Source: Sequoia sempervirens (taxonomy: Eukaryota; Streptophyta; Pinopsida; Cupressales; Cupressaceae). From it: a stretch of 64,000 bases of DNA. This document shows, one piece after another, positions 48,430 through 59,479 of the stretch. Below the pieces are notes generated by a model. The model worked only from the letters and a program-made list of their open reading frames with translations, was not told the origin of the DNA and searched no databases. The DNA lies in assembly GCA_007258455.2 (NCBI GenBank), contig VDFB02000001.1:17790162-17854161 (forward strand). Reading direction: 5' to 3'. A program made the translations under genes and the position numbers. Each line of letters opens with the position of its first letter. Positions within the stretch are counted from its first letter, which is position 1.

Positions 48430-51400
48430 CATCTAGAAATGCTTGCATTTTTTGGCAACTTGTTGGGAGTTGATAAACTCACTTGCTTTTATGGAAGTGA
48501 CTCTTTGATCATGAATCTCAACATCTTTTAGGATCTTATCGAAAGCTACACAAAGCCTAGAAATGAAACTTTGTGACTCTGCCAGTCCAGAGTCATATGT
48601 TTGGAAAATATGATAGGCCATTGAGCAAATCTTCCCATTTATTTCTTGGAAATCCCTCATGAGTTGCAAAACAGGCCAGAAAATAGAAACTGTAGCTACA
48701 ATCTACTCCTAGTGTGAAGATACCAACCTTTTTAATAGGGGGAGTGACCCAACTTTATATACAATAGCTAGCTCCTCACTGAGCTGAACCTCTTTGTTTC
48801 TCTCATTCTCTTCTACTCAATCTCTCTTTGAGAGCATTTTACAGTTCACAACTTATTCTTCTTATCTCTAGGTCATGGGTTTGCAAAGCAGACACAACTT
48901 CTTTTTTTTCTAGCTTCAATTTTTCTACCTCCACCCGTGCTTTCTCAACACTATCAGAAACTTGGGATCATACATTATCCAACTCTTTCTGTAGGTTTTC
49001 ATGAGAAATTATGTACTCCATATTAGTCTCATGTTGGGTGTTGAGTTCAACTTTTAGTCTTTCAATTTCAGCTTGAAGTCATTGGCTTTGTGCTTCGAGC
49101 AATCTTGAGGTTTCCCCTTGCTTACCTTGAAGCTACATTATATGGGCCAACTCAACAACTTTGGACTTAATTCTTGTTTGCAATTTTCCTCACACTTCTT
49201 CAATCTCCTACCTAACTTTTCATAATCTACATATACTACCTACTAGGTGGTCTTAGCTAGGACTACCTTGTTGCATGAATGAGTTTCATTTAGTTCTAGG
49301 CCTGTTGTCCAAATTTTGTAATCCTCCACCTGCATCTTCCCTTCGGGATTTTCCGCAAGAAGTGTCATGATGATAATCAAGAGAGGATTTCACTGCTCAT
49401 TGTAGCAAGTCTCAATTTTCTTCGTAGACAGCAAATCAACATCTTTCAAAAGCTTCCTATGTTTAGAATTTCATCGAGCTGGCTTGGTGGCATTGAAATG
49501 ATCTTGGAGGGTTTGAGGAACAATGATATTTTGTGCTACAATAGGGGCACTAGGAGGAAAACCATAAAGGGTAACAGAAGGGGAGACCTCAAATGTATGA
49601 GCACATGGTGAAGTGAATGGGAGTGTTATCATGGAAAAGGGTGGCACACCAAGTTGAGACTAAGTGGGGGATTTTCTACTAGTGGTGAAAAGAGACACGG
49701 TCAGGCAGAAAGGTTTTTGTTTGGAAGATGATGGGCTAGGTGTGGGAGTTAGAATGGATGTTTCAACTCTTTCTGGTGGGGCACATGATAGGGCAATCAA
49801 AGAATCAACAACAACCAAGGCAGATGCCGCTCGTTTAGACTATGGGGTAATTTTGAGGGGTTCACTACAAACAAGAGGGGGTGTATTCAAGATTAATAGG
49901 TTAGGGCCCAGGGACGAAGAATTCCTTTCCAAGGGAGGAGGAAACTGGGTAACAAAGGATCTAGAAACGGGAAGAAGAGAGGCAACGAAACTTACCTAGA
50001 CTGTAGTAGTTAGCACATCTCATAGGGAAGACTCCACTTCTTCTTCTCCTTGAGTCGGTATGTTAGATACACCTAGATCTTGGACCCACCTTTTCTCACA
50101 ACTAGAACTAATATGTCTTGATCACCTAACCATCGATCCATCTAACACTTGGCCCTCGATGATAACAATGGGTGACACTCTTGGAGATCGTTAGGATTTA
50201 TTTCCTTTAATTTGGGCACTAGAGGAGGATGGGGCTAAGGAATCCCTTTACATCAAATCCCTCCAACTGTCAGATTCCTGAGGTCAGGATACCCGACGTG
50301 GAGCTCCTTCCTCATCAACTTCATGGCTAGTTTCTAGATTTCTATTATCAAAGTTTGGCTCCTTATCGTAAATTCTTTGAACTCTTCATCTAGCTGGAAC
50401 TATCCAATAGGTAGGTTGAGGCACCACATCTCTTGTTAGAATCTCCAGAAGTCTTCCTTCTTTCTCTTGAACCACCCCTTCTTCTTCAGCTACATATTGA
50501 TAGGTTTGTATATCAGAAGGTTCTTGTCATATGGTACCTTTGGTGTGTATACACTCAACCATTTTGTTGCTTGAAAGGAATATGTTTAAATTCAATATAC
50601 ACCTCAACGCTTTCCCAAGTCATATTCTTTCTTCTCTCAAAGTATTCTCACTCCTCATATCTTACATTATAGATTCCTCATGGGTTGTAGTCCCACTTTT
50701 CAGAGATGAGGACCAGACCTAAGGCTGCCAATAGATCCCTAAGCTCCTCTTCACAAAATCACTTTGTAAGTGATACTCAATTGTTAGCAATATTGAGGGG
50801 AAGTGAATATAACTTTGTTTTGTTTCTTCCCACACCATACATCCTATCAACAATAGTCACCTAGTTGCATGCCTCCAATGTGAAGACTCTATTTTTCACA
50901 ATCTTGGGGAGTCAAAAAGACTCATTGGGAAGGTTGTGGAATCTAATAAATTTTAATTCTACACCTATGAAATAATCCACAAAGTTCAGTGAGATCTTCA
51001 TCAATTGTAGAACTTCAGGTGAGAAATGGCCAATAGGGCGAGGCAACAATTCTTGAAGCATCGACCTCAAAAAATAATCCACAAAATAATAATATCCCCC
51101 TAATTTAGAAAGTATATGGGTCAACACAAAAACTATTTGGAGACAACCCCTTTCATCTAGCCTAGACACTAGAACATTTCTCCCCATCCATTCATGATTT
51201 TGATATAAAACTAGATGAGCCAAGAAAGAAAACTACCTAAATTTGGAATAGGTTTTTTAATTCTTCAGCTGGAGCAACATGTTTCTAGCTATTATCTTAG
51301 CAAAATCATAGTGATTTTGGTTATTTTTTCTCTTTAGTGCATAGGCTAAGACAAACTCAAAAGGAAGAACATGTTCATCCCTATCAAGACCAAAAACCCA

Positions 51401-52039
51401 AGCCAACATTGAAAACAGTGACTTTGTGTCCCTCTTGAATTTGTCATCTGAAAGAGGGAAAAAAATATAACCTTGGTCTAGATGTTCCCTAGTTTGTTCT
51501 TCATAAAATTTTGTTCCTTTGGCCTTTTCATCCCCAAAAGGATCCATCCTTTCTTCATCAAAGAGCTCTACATCCCAAGTCATAGGGATGCACAACATAT
51601 CTCGTATAGCTTGAGCAAAAATAGTAACCCTAATCCTTCCATTTTGAATGACCCTTGTTTTCCCATCAAATCTTTTAGCACAAGCATCGACTAACTCTAG
51701 GAATGGATGCATAGTGGGTAACATGAACTATGGTAAACCACAATCCTAGAGCCGAAAGAAAAAACCCTCAGCTGACCCATACTTTTCCTTTCTCTGAAAG
51801 GCACCTTCTTTGATACTTTTGGGGTTAACCGACAACTTGGGGTCAAATACCTTGTCTGAAATATCTTGCATTGCCTCTCTTTTCACAAGCTTATCCACTG
51901 GCACCTTCTTGTAGAATTCAAAATGTCACTCCTCCATAGTTAGTGCATTGGAAAATGACTTTTGCCCAAAAAAATTGGCATATATAGGTCGTCGACCTGA
52001 AGCTACGACTTGTCTTCCAGAGGTTGAGGGTTTCACCAT
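48430..52039 (-). pseudogene. Large accessory frame of the Gypsy element (3' of integrase)
   Basis: Begins at an ATG at 52039 (MVKPSTSGRQVVASGRR). Open stretches follow at 51724-51257, 51223-50912 and 48669-48433, separated by stops and frameshifts. The middle part has an ordered globular look: LELVDACAKRF, GRIRVTIFAQAIRDMLCIP, then HPF and Trp-rich blocks, followed by HEWMGRNVLVSRL. It resembles the putative plant-transposon-protein domains found downstream of pol in some Gypsy elements, but I cannot name the family with certainty. The second half (about 50800-48430) is Lys/Glu/Leu-rich and probably coiled. Not an envelope as far as I can see. It starts 132 bp from the divergent + strand frame. 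Confidence 0.6.
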
Positions 52040-52170
52040 GACTGTTATTAGAAGTTGCAGAGAATTATTTTAACAAAAAAAATGGTCACTTACCTTTTTC
52101 TTGAAAAGGAAAACCCACTTTTGAGTGTAATTAATTCTCTACATATACATGTAGTTAAGACTATGCTATT

Positions 52171-53793
52171 ATGGCTAATCCATTAAATACTGCCACCGAG
52201 GCGATATGTGTGAACATGAGATCTATATCCCTTGAGAATGTTGAAGATGTTGCGAGAATGGAATTAGTACAAGGTATATGCAGGATCATGATGGGCCAAA
52301 AAGTGGCAATATGATGGGTATTTGTAGGGTATGTGGCTGACAATTTTTTTTCTACCCAAAATTGATGAAATAAAAAGGGTTTTTAAAGGAGATTCTCAAC
52401 TTTCCACCAATATAAATTATGCTTTACTTTGAATTTAATAAATTATTATTATTCATTTTCTATTTTAATTATGACTAAAGTCTTGATTGATAGGTTAATT
52501 GAAAAACATCTATAGCTTTCAAACGGTATCACATTTTTAGAATCCAAAAAATGCATCACATTCTATGCTGAGCATAATATAGCATTTAAAAAAGAACAAT
52601 TGAATTTCATGAATTTTTGACCAAGATAAGGTGGTTAGACATATGCGTTTTTATATTTTTTAAAAGTTATAATAAAAAATTCATAATTAATTATTTACTT
52701 TAAAAAAAATTACAAAAAAATATGCATCACATCTAGACATGAGTCCTCTACTTATGTCTAAAATCTTATAAAAAAATGTTATCATTTTATTGTGGTTAGG
52801 GTGGTCAGACAGACACCTACTTCTTATTTTTTCCCTAAAATTTAAGTACTACTAAATTGAAATTTCAAATTTTCACCAAATAGATTTAAAAAAAAAGAGA
52901 TAAACCTAGTTGTTTAGAAAGTACATTCAATTTTCTACAGATTCTATTATTACATATTTTTGAAATAATATAGATAAATTATTCAAATTTTTACGTCAAG
53001 TTGCCTAACTCTGATTTTCTAAACTTTTTGCCACTTAAGGGCCTATTTTTTCTATGATGATCCAGCACATACCCTACATTCCCACCGCTTCCTCTTTTAC
53101 AAATAAATTTCTTGCATTGAAGTGTGTGCCTTTTCTATATGGAATGTGTAGAAGTGATACAAGGTACACCCTAAAAAGATGTGACCATTAATTTGTCATA
53201 ATTTTTTCATTTCCTCATAATTTGTTACTTTATCAGAATTTTTGTCGACTTAGGTGCCCACTCCCATTAGGATTCTTCCTAGGAGCACAATAGAGCTTCA
53301 CGAGAGAAATTACTGATGACCAGATCAAGCGCTTGCTAAAGAAATGCAACCTTCTGAAGATGACTTCTTTCAAGTGGGTGGTCGGTGTAGACTTTATCAC
53401 CAATTAGAACCAACCTCAGAGCAACTACAACGTACTTTCCTAGTTTGTGGCCTCATTTCTAGACCTAAATGTATCCAAACCCATGATAATTGAATTGTGC
53501 CACGAGATGTTTGATACTTAAATGATGGAGAAGCTTGGTGAGATAGTGTGAGTGGCCATCCCTAGAATTGTATCCTGAGTGCTATGGACCTCTGCAAGCA
53601 TGTGGACTTTGGAGGAATCATTTTGAATTTTTGGTACAGAGTCGCAACGAGTAGGCCCAGAGCCTTTGTCGTAGGGTTTTCATTTTTCATTTTTCGGCCC
53701 CTCCTTTTACAACTTGATAGAAAAAGAAAAGAAAAGAAAAGGAAGAAAAAGAAGAAGATAATGAGCTTTTCCAACTTCCTAGACAATAGCTAG
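52171..53793 (+). pseudogene. Antisense accessory frame of the Gypsy element, split by TIR element A
   Basis: The + strand ATG at 52171 starts MANPLNTATEAICVNM and stays open to 52271, where element A (52272-53074, with TACA on both sides) interrupts it. Beyond it, 53290-53560 reads REITDDQIKRLLKKCN, KWVVGVDFIT and IIELCHEMFD with a few stops of the CAG-to-TAG kind. The frame then shifts to GGIILNFWYRVATSRPRAFV and a Lys/Arg-rich tail ending at 53793. The whole lies opposite to gag-pol and between integrase and the minus-strand accessory frame. No known domain recognised. Some plant retrotransposons carry antisense genes, so this may be one; capture of a host gene is the alternative. Confidence 0.5.
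52272..53074. mobile_element. TIR element A
   Basis: 803 bp. Ends are AGGTATATGCAGGATCATG and GATCCAGCACATACCC, flanked by TACA at 52268-52271 and 53075-53078, a perfect 4-bp target duplication. It interrupts the antisense frame. Same family as E and F; carries the variant GGGTATTTGTAGGGTATG near the left end, shared with element C. Confidence 0.8.
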
Positions 53794-54094
53794 AGGTATT
53801 TTCTATCTATTTTTGCGCATTGCCTCCCCTTTTGATATTTTGACTTCATAACTCCTTTTGGGTTTTCTCAAGAGAGCCTTATGTTTAAAACTGAGTGTCG
53901 GGCTTGCATTATATGTAAATTATTTATAGACATAATACCATACAAGATTTTGTTTCTTTAGTGTTCTCTTTCATTTGCATTATTTTAAAATTTTGAGACA
54001 TATACAAATTTTTTATATATGGTACATAACTATTAAATTTTTTAGAGAATTGTGCACTTTAATGGAAATTTTTTAGATAAATTCTAAATTAACG
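53794..54094. other. Short stretch between antisense frame and integrase end
   Basis: AT-rich, no frame of note. Confidence 0.4.
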
Positions 54095-55282
54095 AGTATA
54101 TCTAAAGTGTTTTCTTCCATATCTTCAAGCTCATATGAATTATTTTCTTTGCATTCACTAATTCAGAAAGGTTCTTTCCACAGTGCTTTAAATTTTTGGT
54201 GTTGCCCTGGTTTTGCAGTACACTCATTGTACTTTAGCACTAGGCTCCCTTATTTGAATTCTAGGCTAGAAGTCTTTTTTTCAAACCATCTCTTGATTGT
54301 CTGTTGGAAATTGATCATGGCTCCATTGGCATTTTCTCTATCTTATTCCAGTTTGAGGAGTTCTGCCAGCCATACTTCCATTCCACCATTTTCTTCAACC
54401 TCCAAAGCTTTGAGTAGCTATGAAGTAGGAATTTCTATGGAGATGGGTATCATTACCTCTTTTCCATATACCAAATCGTAAGGTGAAGTCTTCAAAATCT
54501 TCTTGGGGGTAATTTGGTTTGCCCACAGAGCATCCTACAAATGCTTGTGTCATTCTCTTTGTCGTTCTGACCCAATGCATTTGATTAACCCAATTAGGCT
54601 TTTATTGGTGGAATCTGCTAACCAATTCCTTTGTGGGTAATAATTTCATGAATTTTTAAGGAAAATCCCATGTCTGATAGTAAAATATTACATCCCTATT
54701 CCAACAAAAGACCGAGCATTATCAAATTTGATGGTTTTCGGTAGGCCAAATTTGGCCACTATTTCTTCTAGGAAATTAACAATTTCCCTTTATGTTGCAT
54801 TCTTTAGGGAAACAAATTTCATCCATCTTGTAAAATAATTAGTCGTTGTAAGGATCCACTTATGTCTGGCACTGGAAATAGGATTTATCATGCCGATAAA
54901 ATCCAAACCCCATTGTGCAAAGGTTTCTTCAATTATAATCGGGCTCATGGGTAAAGTAGCATTTTTTCTTTTGACAACAAAATATTGGAATTGTGCACAT
55001 TTCTAAACTAGGTGACATGCTTCAGTAAACATAGAGGGCCAGTAATATCCCACCCGCGTTATCTTTAAAGTGACCTAGTTTTTGCAAAAAAGTGTCTACC
55101 CTCAAGACTATGATGAAACTCACTGAGAACCCTTTTTTCCTATAGGTTGTCAAGGCATCAGAGTAGCACACCATCATAATTTCTCTTGAATAGTACATCC
55201 TCGATTAATACATACCTAGCACCTTGCAATCGGTAGTATCTCCATTTATTCAATGGAAGGCTAGTCAGGTAATATCCCTTAT
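54095..55282 (-). pseudogene. Gypsy integrase domain
   Basis: The minus-strand reading begins at the edge of element B with LTSLPLNKWRYYRLQGARYV, followed by a His/Cys zinc-binding region (FHHSLEGRH ... near 55140-55000, Cys pair partly lost). The core follows: the first catalytic position reads TTTNYFTRW (Asp replaced by Asn, about 54840), the second is KFDNARSF (about 54720), and the third region near 54620 is broken by a stop. The C-terminal part has YGKEVMIPISIEIP (about 54450) and KFKALWKEPF (about 54180). Stops and one or more frameshifts make it inactive. It closely parallels the integrase at 11180-12020, so both elements belong to related Gypsy types. Confidence 0.8.
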
Positions 55283-56058
55283 GGGCATGTGCAAGATCAT
55301 GATGGGCCAAAAAGTGGCAATATGATGGGTATGTGTAGGGTATGTGGTTGATGACTTTTTTTTTACCCAAAATTGATGAAATGAAAAGGGTTTTTAAAGG
55401 ATATTCTAAGCTTTCCACCAATATAAATTATGCTTTATTTTGAATTTAATAAATAATTATTATCCATTTTCTATTTGAATTACAACTAAAGTCCTGATTG
55501 ATAGGTAGATTGAAAAACATGTATAGCTTTCAAATGGTATCACATTTTATGCTTCAAATACTATAAGATTAAAAAAAGAAAAAATGAACTTCATGAAGTT
55601 TTGACCAAGTTAAGGTGGTCAGACATATGAGTTTCTATATTTTTTAAAAGTTGTAATAGAAAAATCATAATTAATTATTTACTTGGAAAAAAATTTACAA
55701 AAAATAATGCATCACATTGGAACATGAGTCCTCTACTTATATGTACAATCTTATAAAAAAATACTATCATTTTATTGTTGTTAGGGTGGTTAGACAGACA
55801 CCCACTTCTTATCTTTTCCTTAAAATTTAAGTACTACAGCATTGAAATTTCAATTTTTTACCAAATAGATTTTTTGTTTTAAATAAACCTAGTAGTTTAG
55901 AAACTACATTCAATTTGCTATAGATTCTATTCTTACATATTTTTGAAATAATATAGATAACTTATTCGAATTCTTACGTCAAGTTACCTAACTCTAATTT
56001 TTTTGAATTTTTCTCCACTTAAGTGCCTATTTTTTCCATCATGATCCTGCACATACCC
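55283..56058. mobile_element. TIR element B
   Basis: 776 bp. Ends GGGCATGTGCAAGATCATG and CATGATCCTGCACATACCC. Flanking four bases are TTAT and TTTT, a decayed duplication at best. It separates the RNase H and integrase parts of the Gypsy element. Its middle keeps GACCAAGTTAAGGTGGTCAG uninterrupted, the empty site for the F insertion. Confidence 0.78.
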
Positions 56059-56700
56059 TTTTGCATATACTGAATTCAATCAGCCACCTAGGATTGTTTA
56101 GACTCAAATTGGTTTGAGTAGACTTGATCGATGTTCTTTTCAACTAGAAGACTTGCTTCTTGTGTGATGTATTCACATAGGCCTCTTCCCTGAACTAGCT
56201 TGGTTGGTCTGATGTCCGTATCATATTCTAGGATCTTAGTTATCCAATTTTATCTTTTTTCGATGATCTCACCTTCTATAATATATTCCCCCACTCTAGG
56301 ATGTGCTACAAGGATAGTGATCTTGTTGGCCAACACCAAGTGTCGAAACTTTTTTAAACTTTTGACTAAGGAAAAAGCTTATTTTTCCACAAAGTTGTAC
56401 CTAACCTCATAGCCCTTTAAATTTCTTGAATGGAAAGCAACAAGATGTTCTCCACCATTTTGATCACTATTATGAGTAAGCACCGAAGCTATACTATCCT
56501 GACCACTATATACATAAAGTAAGAAATCTTTGGAAAATTTTGGATTAACCAATATAGGAGCGGCATAAATTGCTTTCTTTATTTGATCAAAAGCTTCTTT
56601 TCCTTTGGAGGTCCATTTGAACAATAGATTATTTTTAAGCATTAATGTGATAGGCCTCACAAAACTGACAAAGTCCAAAATGAACTTGTTGATAAAATTA
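56059..56700 (-). pseudogene. Gypsy RNase H domain (after reverse transcriptase)
   Basis: LFKWTSKGKEAFDQIKKAI and APILVNPKFSKDFLLYVYSG are the classic RT-RNase H junction blocks; the Asp of the first catalytic site, usually in the LYTDAS-type motif, reads Ser (LLYVYSG). LVAFHSRNLKGYEVRYNFVEK follows, with Lys at the usual second catalytic Glu region then a stop. The domain is truncated by element B at 56058. It degrades the RNA strand of the RNA-DNA hybrid in active relatives. Confidence 0.78.
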
Positions 56701-57572
56701 ATTTTCCCTAGAAACGATTGAAGTCCTTTCTAGTTTACTGGAAAAGGTAATTCCATTATAGATCTAATCCTTTTGGGATCTATTGATATTCCCTCTTTAG
56801 ACACTAAAAAGACAAGTAGCTTACCTTTAGGTACTCAAAAGACACATTTCTTGGGATTTAAAGAAATCCCAGACTGTTGGCACTTCTAGAAGACCTTTTG
56901 TAGATGATTGAAATGATAATCCTTTGATTTTGAAAAGATTGCCAGGTCATCCAAGTATATCAAAATAGTCAAGTTGATTAAACCTTTGAAAGTGATATCC
57001 ATTGCTCGTCAAAAACTTGCACCAGCATTTGGAAGTCTGGATGACATCCTAGCATATGAAAACATTCCCCACTTAGTTGTGAACATCATCTTGTGTTGAT
57101 CACTCTCCTTTACATATACCTAATTATATCTTGAAAAGTCATCAAGCAGTGAGAACATTTCAAATCTAGCTACTATCTATAGAATTTTCTCCATTGATGG
57201 CAAGGGGTAATGGTCCTTCAATGAGGCCTTGTTCATGTCTCAAAAATCAATGCAAAGTCTGATATCACCTTTCTTCTTTCAGATGGGCACTAGATTTGAC
57301 ACCCAGGTGGAATGTTTGATCAAATATATGATTCTTGATTTGACCAACTTGGTGAGCTCCTGTGCCATCAAGGCTTCAACCTTTGGGTTGACCAACCTTT
57401 CCTTTTGTCGGACGGGCTTGGACCCTTCCTCCAAATTAATAGTATGTTGAATTATACCTAGGCCATATCCTCTCATATCATCATATGTCCAAGTCATGAA
57501 TTCATCATACTCATAGCACAAATCCCTTAATCTTTCTTTATCCCTTTGAGGGATTTCTTTTCTAACCTTCAT
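56701..57572 (-). pseudogene. Gypsy reverse transcriptase domain
   Basis: The N-terminal part at 57572-57279 carries HTINLEEGSKPVRQKERLVNP and the EL.KLVKSRIIY block, then after a stop KKKGDIRLCIDF (catalytic-region block A), HYPLPSMEKIL, MFSLLDDFSRYN, KTTF-like region and RLPNAGASF. The active-site YLDD box (YLDDLAIF) is intact near 56960. The thumb region follows with CVF and SIDPKRIRSI. About six stops. It copies element RNA into DNA in active relatives. Confidence 0.88.
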
Positions 57573-58047
57573 CTTTCTGCCACTTCCAACATCAAGCTCT
57601 CCACAATATCTCTCATTTGTAGTGTACCTTCACTTGCCATTTTTAGCATCTTCACAATAAAAAGTTTTTTCGAGAGAAATAAAACCTTTGGGAAGGTTGT
57701 TTCCTTTCAATTGGATGAATTTACCTTTAAATAAATCAACTCCTTGTGGTGAACCATCGAGGTCCATTCCTCCCTTTTGTACAAAGGTAGCAATTTGAGT
57801 ATCATCATCGAGAACTTTCCAATTTTCATCATTGTTAGGAATTAAAGGTCGAATGACAACTTACACTACATTTTTCTTGGTGGAGTCAGAAAATAGTTCA
57901 AATTGTGACCCAATAGATGCCATCCAATTAGTGACACTACTCTGAAATGAGGGAATAACTTATATGTTGAAGGCTTCAAATCTCTCAATCATATTCCAAA
58001 TTTGATGTCTATATGACTTAATTCGGGTGTTCCTTGCAGTTGCTTGG
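57573..58047 (-). other. Spacer between extra RNase H and reverse transcriptase
   Basis: Partly open minus-strand reading with stops, no recognisable domain (HLLGHNLNYF, KEREEWTSM-type segments). It probably continued the polyprotein. Confidence 0.4.
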
Positions 58048-58446
58048 CTACAGACCTGGATCACCACCAAATCTAATTTTTTTAGAAAGGATTAGGCCAT
58101 GGACCAAAGCCACATATTTAATATTATTATTTGAGCTTGAAAATAGAAAATGATAAGCTCTGAGAGTTTTGGATCCCATCAGGGATAGTAATTGGATGTC
58201 TACTCTGGAGCTAACTTTACACTTGGCTATATCAATATATAGGGTCCATAGATTATTATTAGATAGGTTATCAGTTTTCTCCCGATCCTTCACAAGTTTC
58301 AAAAAATTTTGATCTTTGTAAAAAATTACATAGGTGCCTAATCTTGTTGCATGAAATTTTTTGAATGGATTAGAATCAATGAATTGGTTGAGCAACACTT
58401 CTTCTTCGACATTTCGCTCGCTTGTATCTTCTTCATCTTCTAGCAT
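58048..58446 (-). pseudogene. Extra RNase H-like domain upstream of reverse transcriptase
   Basis: An open stretch of 132 residues. The C-terminal half reads NNLWTLYIDIAKCK, then LLSLMGSKTLRAYHF, then NNNIKYVALVHGLILSKK and FGGDPGL. This follows the plant retrotransposon RNase H pattern (WTLY.DGAKS, NNEAEYEAL..GL, FGDS.L). The first Asp is present, the usual Glu of the second motif reads Lys, and the third Asp (GGD) is present. It lies between protease and RT, in addition to the RNase H after RT at 56.1-56.7 kb. Second RNase H domains of the archaeal-like type are known in Tat-type plant Gypsy elements, usually after the first one; the position here differs. Decayed, and closed by a stop at 58048. 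Confidence 0.7.
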
Positions 58447-58589
58447 TTCTACACAATATTTCTCCTATTGAGAGATGGAAGTATGTGCAACTTCAAAACA
58501 TAATACTGCATTGTCCGCAATATTTTTGGGATGTAAAGATTTGAAAAGAATCTTCATTTTTGCCTCATGCTTGGTTATTAATATGAGAT

Positions 58590-59052
58590 GGGTCTAGTCA
58601 AGTGCTAGGCATCCACCAAGCTTGGTGGTGAAATCTCTTGATAGACACATTCCAAAGACTGATGGAATTTCTATCATTAATACTTCTTGCATGACTATTT
58701 TGCTTGGATAGGAGAAAAGAGTTAGGGACAAGTCTTTTATCTAGCCAACGGTTAGAACCTTCTTCTTATCCAATTGCATGATTCCTCTGTCAAGAGGCTC
58801 ATACTTTAGCTTCAAGGAATCGACCACTTGTTTTGGTATGACAATCGTACTAGATCACGAATCAATCATATTGTTATGCAAAAGCTTATCTCCCACAATA
58901 AGTGTTAAAAAGAAAGTTGTGGGCTTTGGCCTGCTTACCTCCTTTTCCTTTGCATCTCCCATGTTGTTTACATATGCTACAAATTTTGGCACTTGAGTTT
59001 TTGATGTGGGTACCTTGTCTATCCTTTGATCACATATAAGAGCCACTCCCAT
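58590..59052 (-). pseudogene. Retropepsin-like aspartic protease domain
   Basis: The minus-strand reading FFLTLIVGDKLLHNNMIDS is followed by a stop where the Gly of the D-S/T-G active site should be, then SSTIVIPKQVVDSLKLKYEP. After further stops comes VLMIEIPSVFGMCLSRDF, matching the second half of the fold. It would cleave the gag-pol polyprotein; the nonsense change at the catalytic triad abolishes it. Position between gag knuckle and RT is as expected. Confidence 0.7.
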
Positions 59053-59479
59053 CTAAGGAATTTTCTCTTCTTTCTTCACTACTTCCCGAAGCAGATTTTT
59101 TTGTTTGGGAATAGATATGACATCCCACAATGGCACATTGGCAAGAACCTTCTTCAATTTCTCGACCACATTAAGTGTCTTGACTGCTTGGGCCTTGGGC
59201 TTAAATGATTGGGATTAGTGTTTCACACATATTTTTCTTAGGTCATGGTAGATTATGTGATTGCAAGATAGGCTAGATGATAGTTGGTAAGAACTGCTTC
59301 TCTTGTGATGGTGGTTGATACGACTAAGGTTGTGGCAGAGGTTGTTGCATGTATTTTCTAGTGACCCTTCTTTTGGACCTCGTGCTGTAGTCTGAATGCA
59401 CTTGTGGAACACTAGTCGTGAGAGCTTCATTTTTTAACACTGCGTCTTCTTCCTCCATCCATGAGAATAGTGCTTGGTC
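59053..59479 (-). other. Gag-protease linker
   Basis: Open in part (59430-59215, Ser/His/Arg-rich, QLSSSLSCNH), no recognisable domain. Probable disordered linker of the polyprotein. Confidence 0.4.

Noticed and set aside
58778..58996. Plus-strand frames opposite the Gypsy pol (also 54107-54481, 57229-57450 and 60283-60807)
   Set aside because: They are shadows of the minus-strand gag, protease, RT and integrase readings, which have recognisable motifs.
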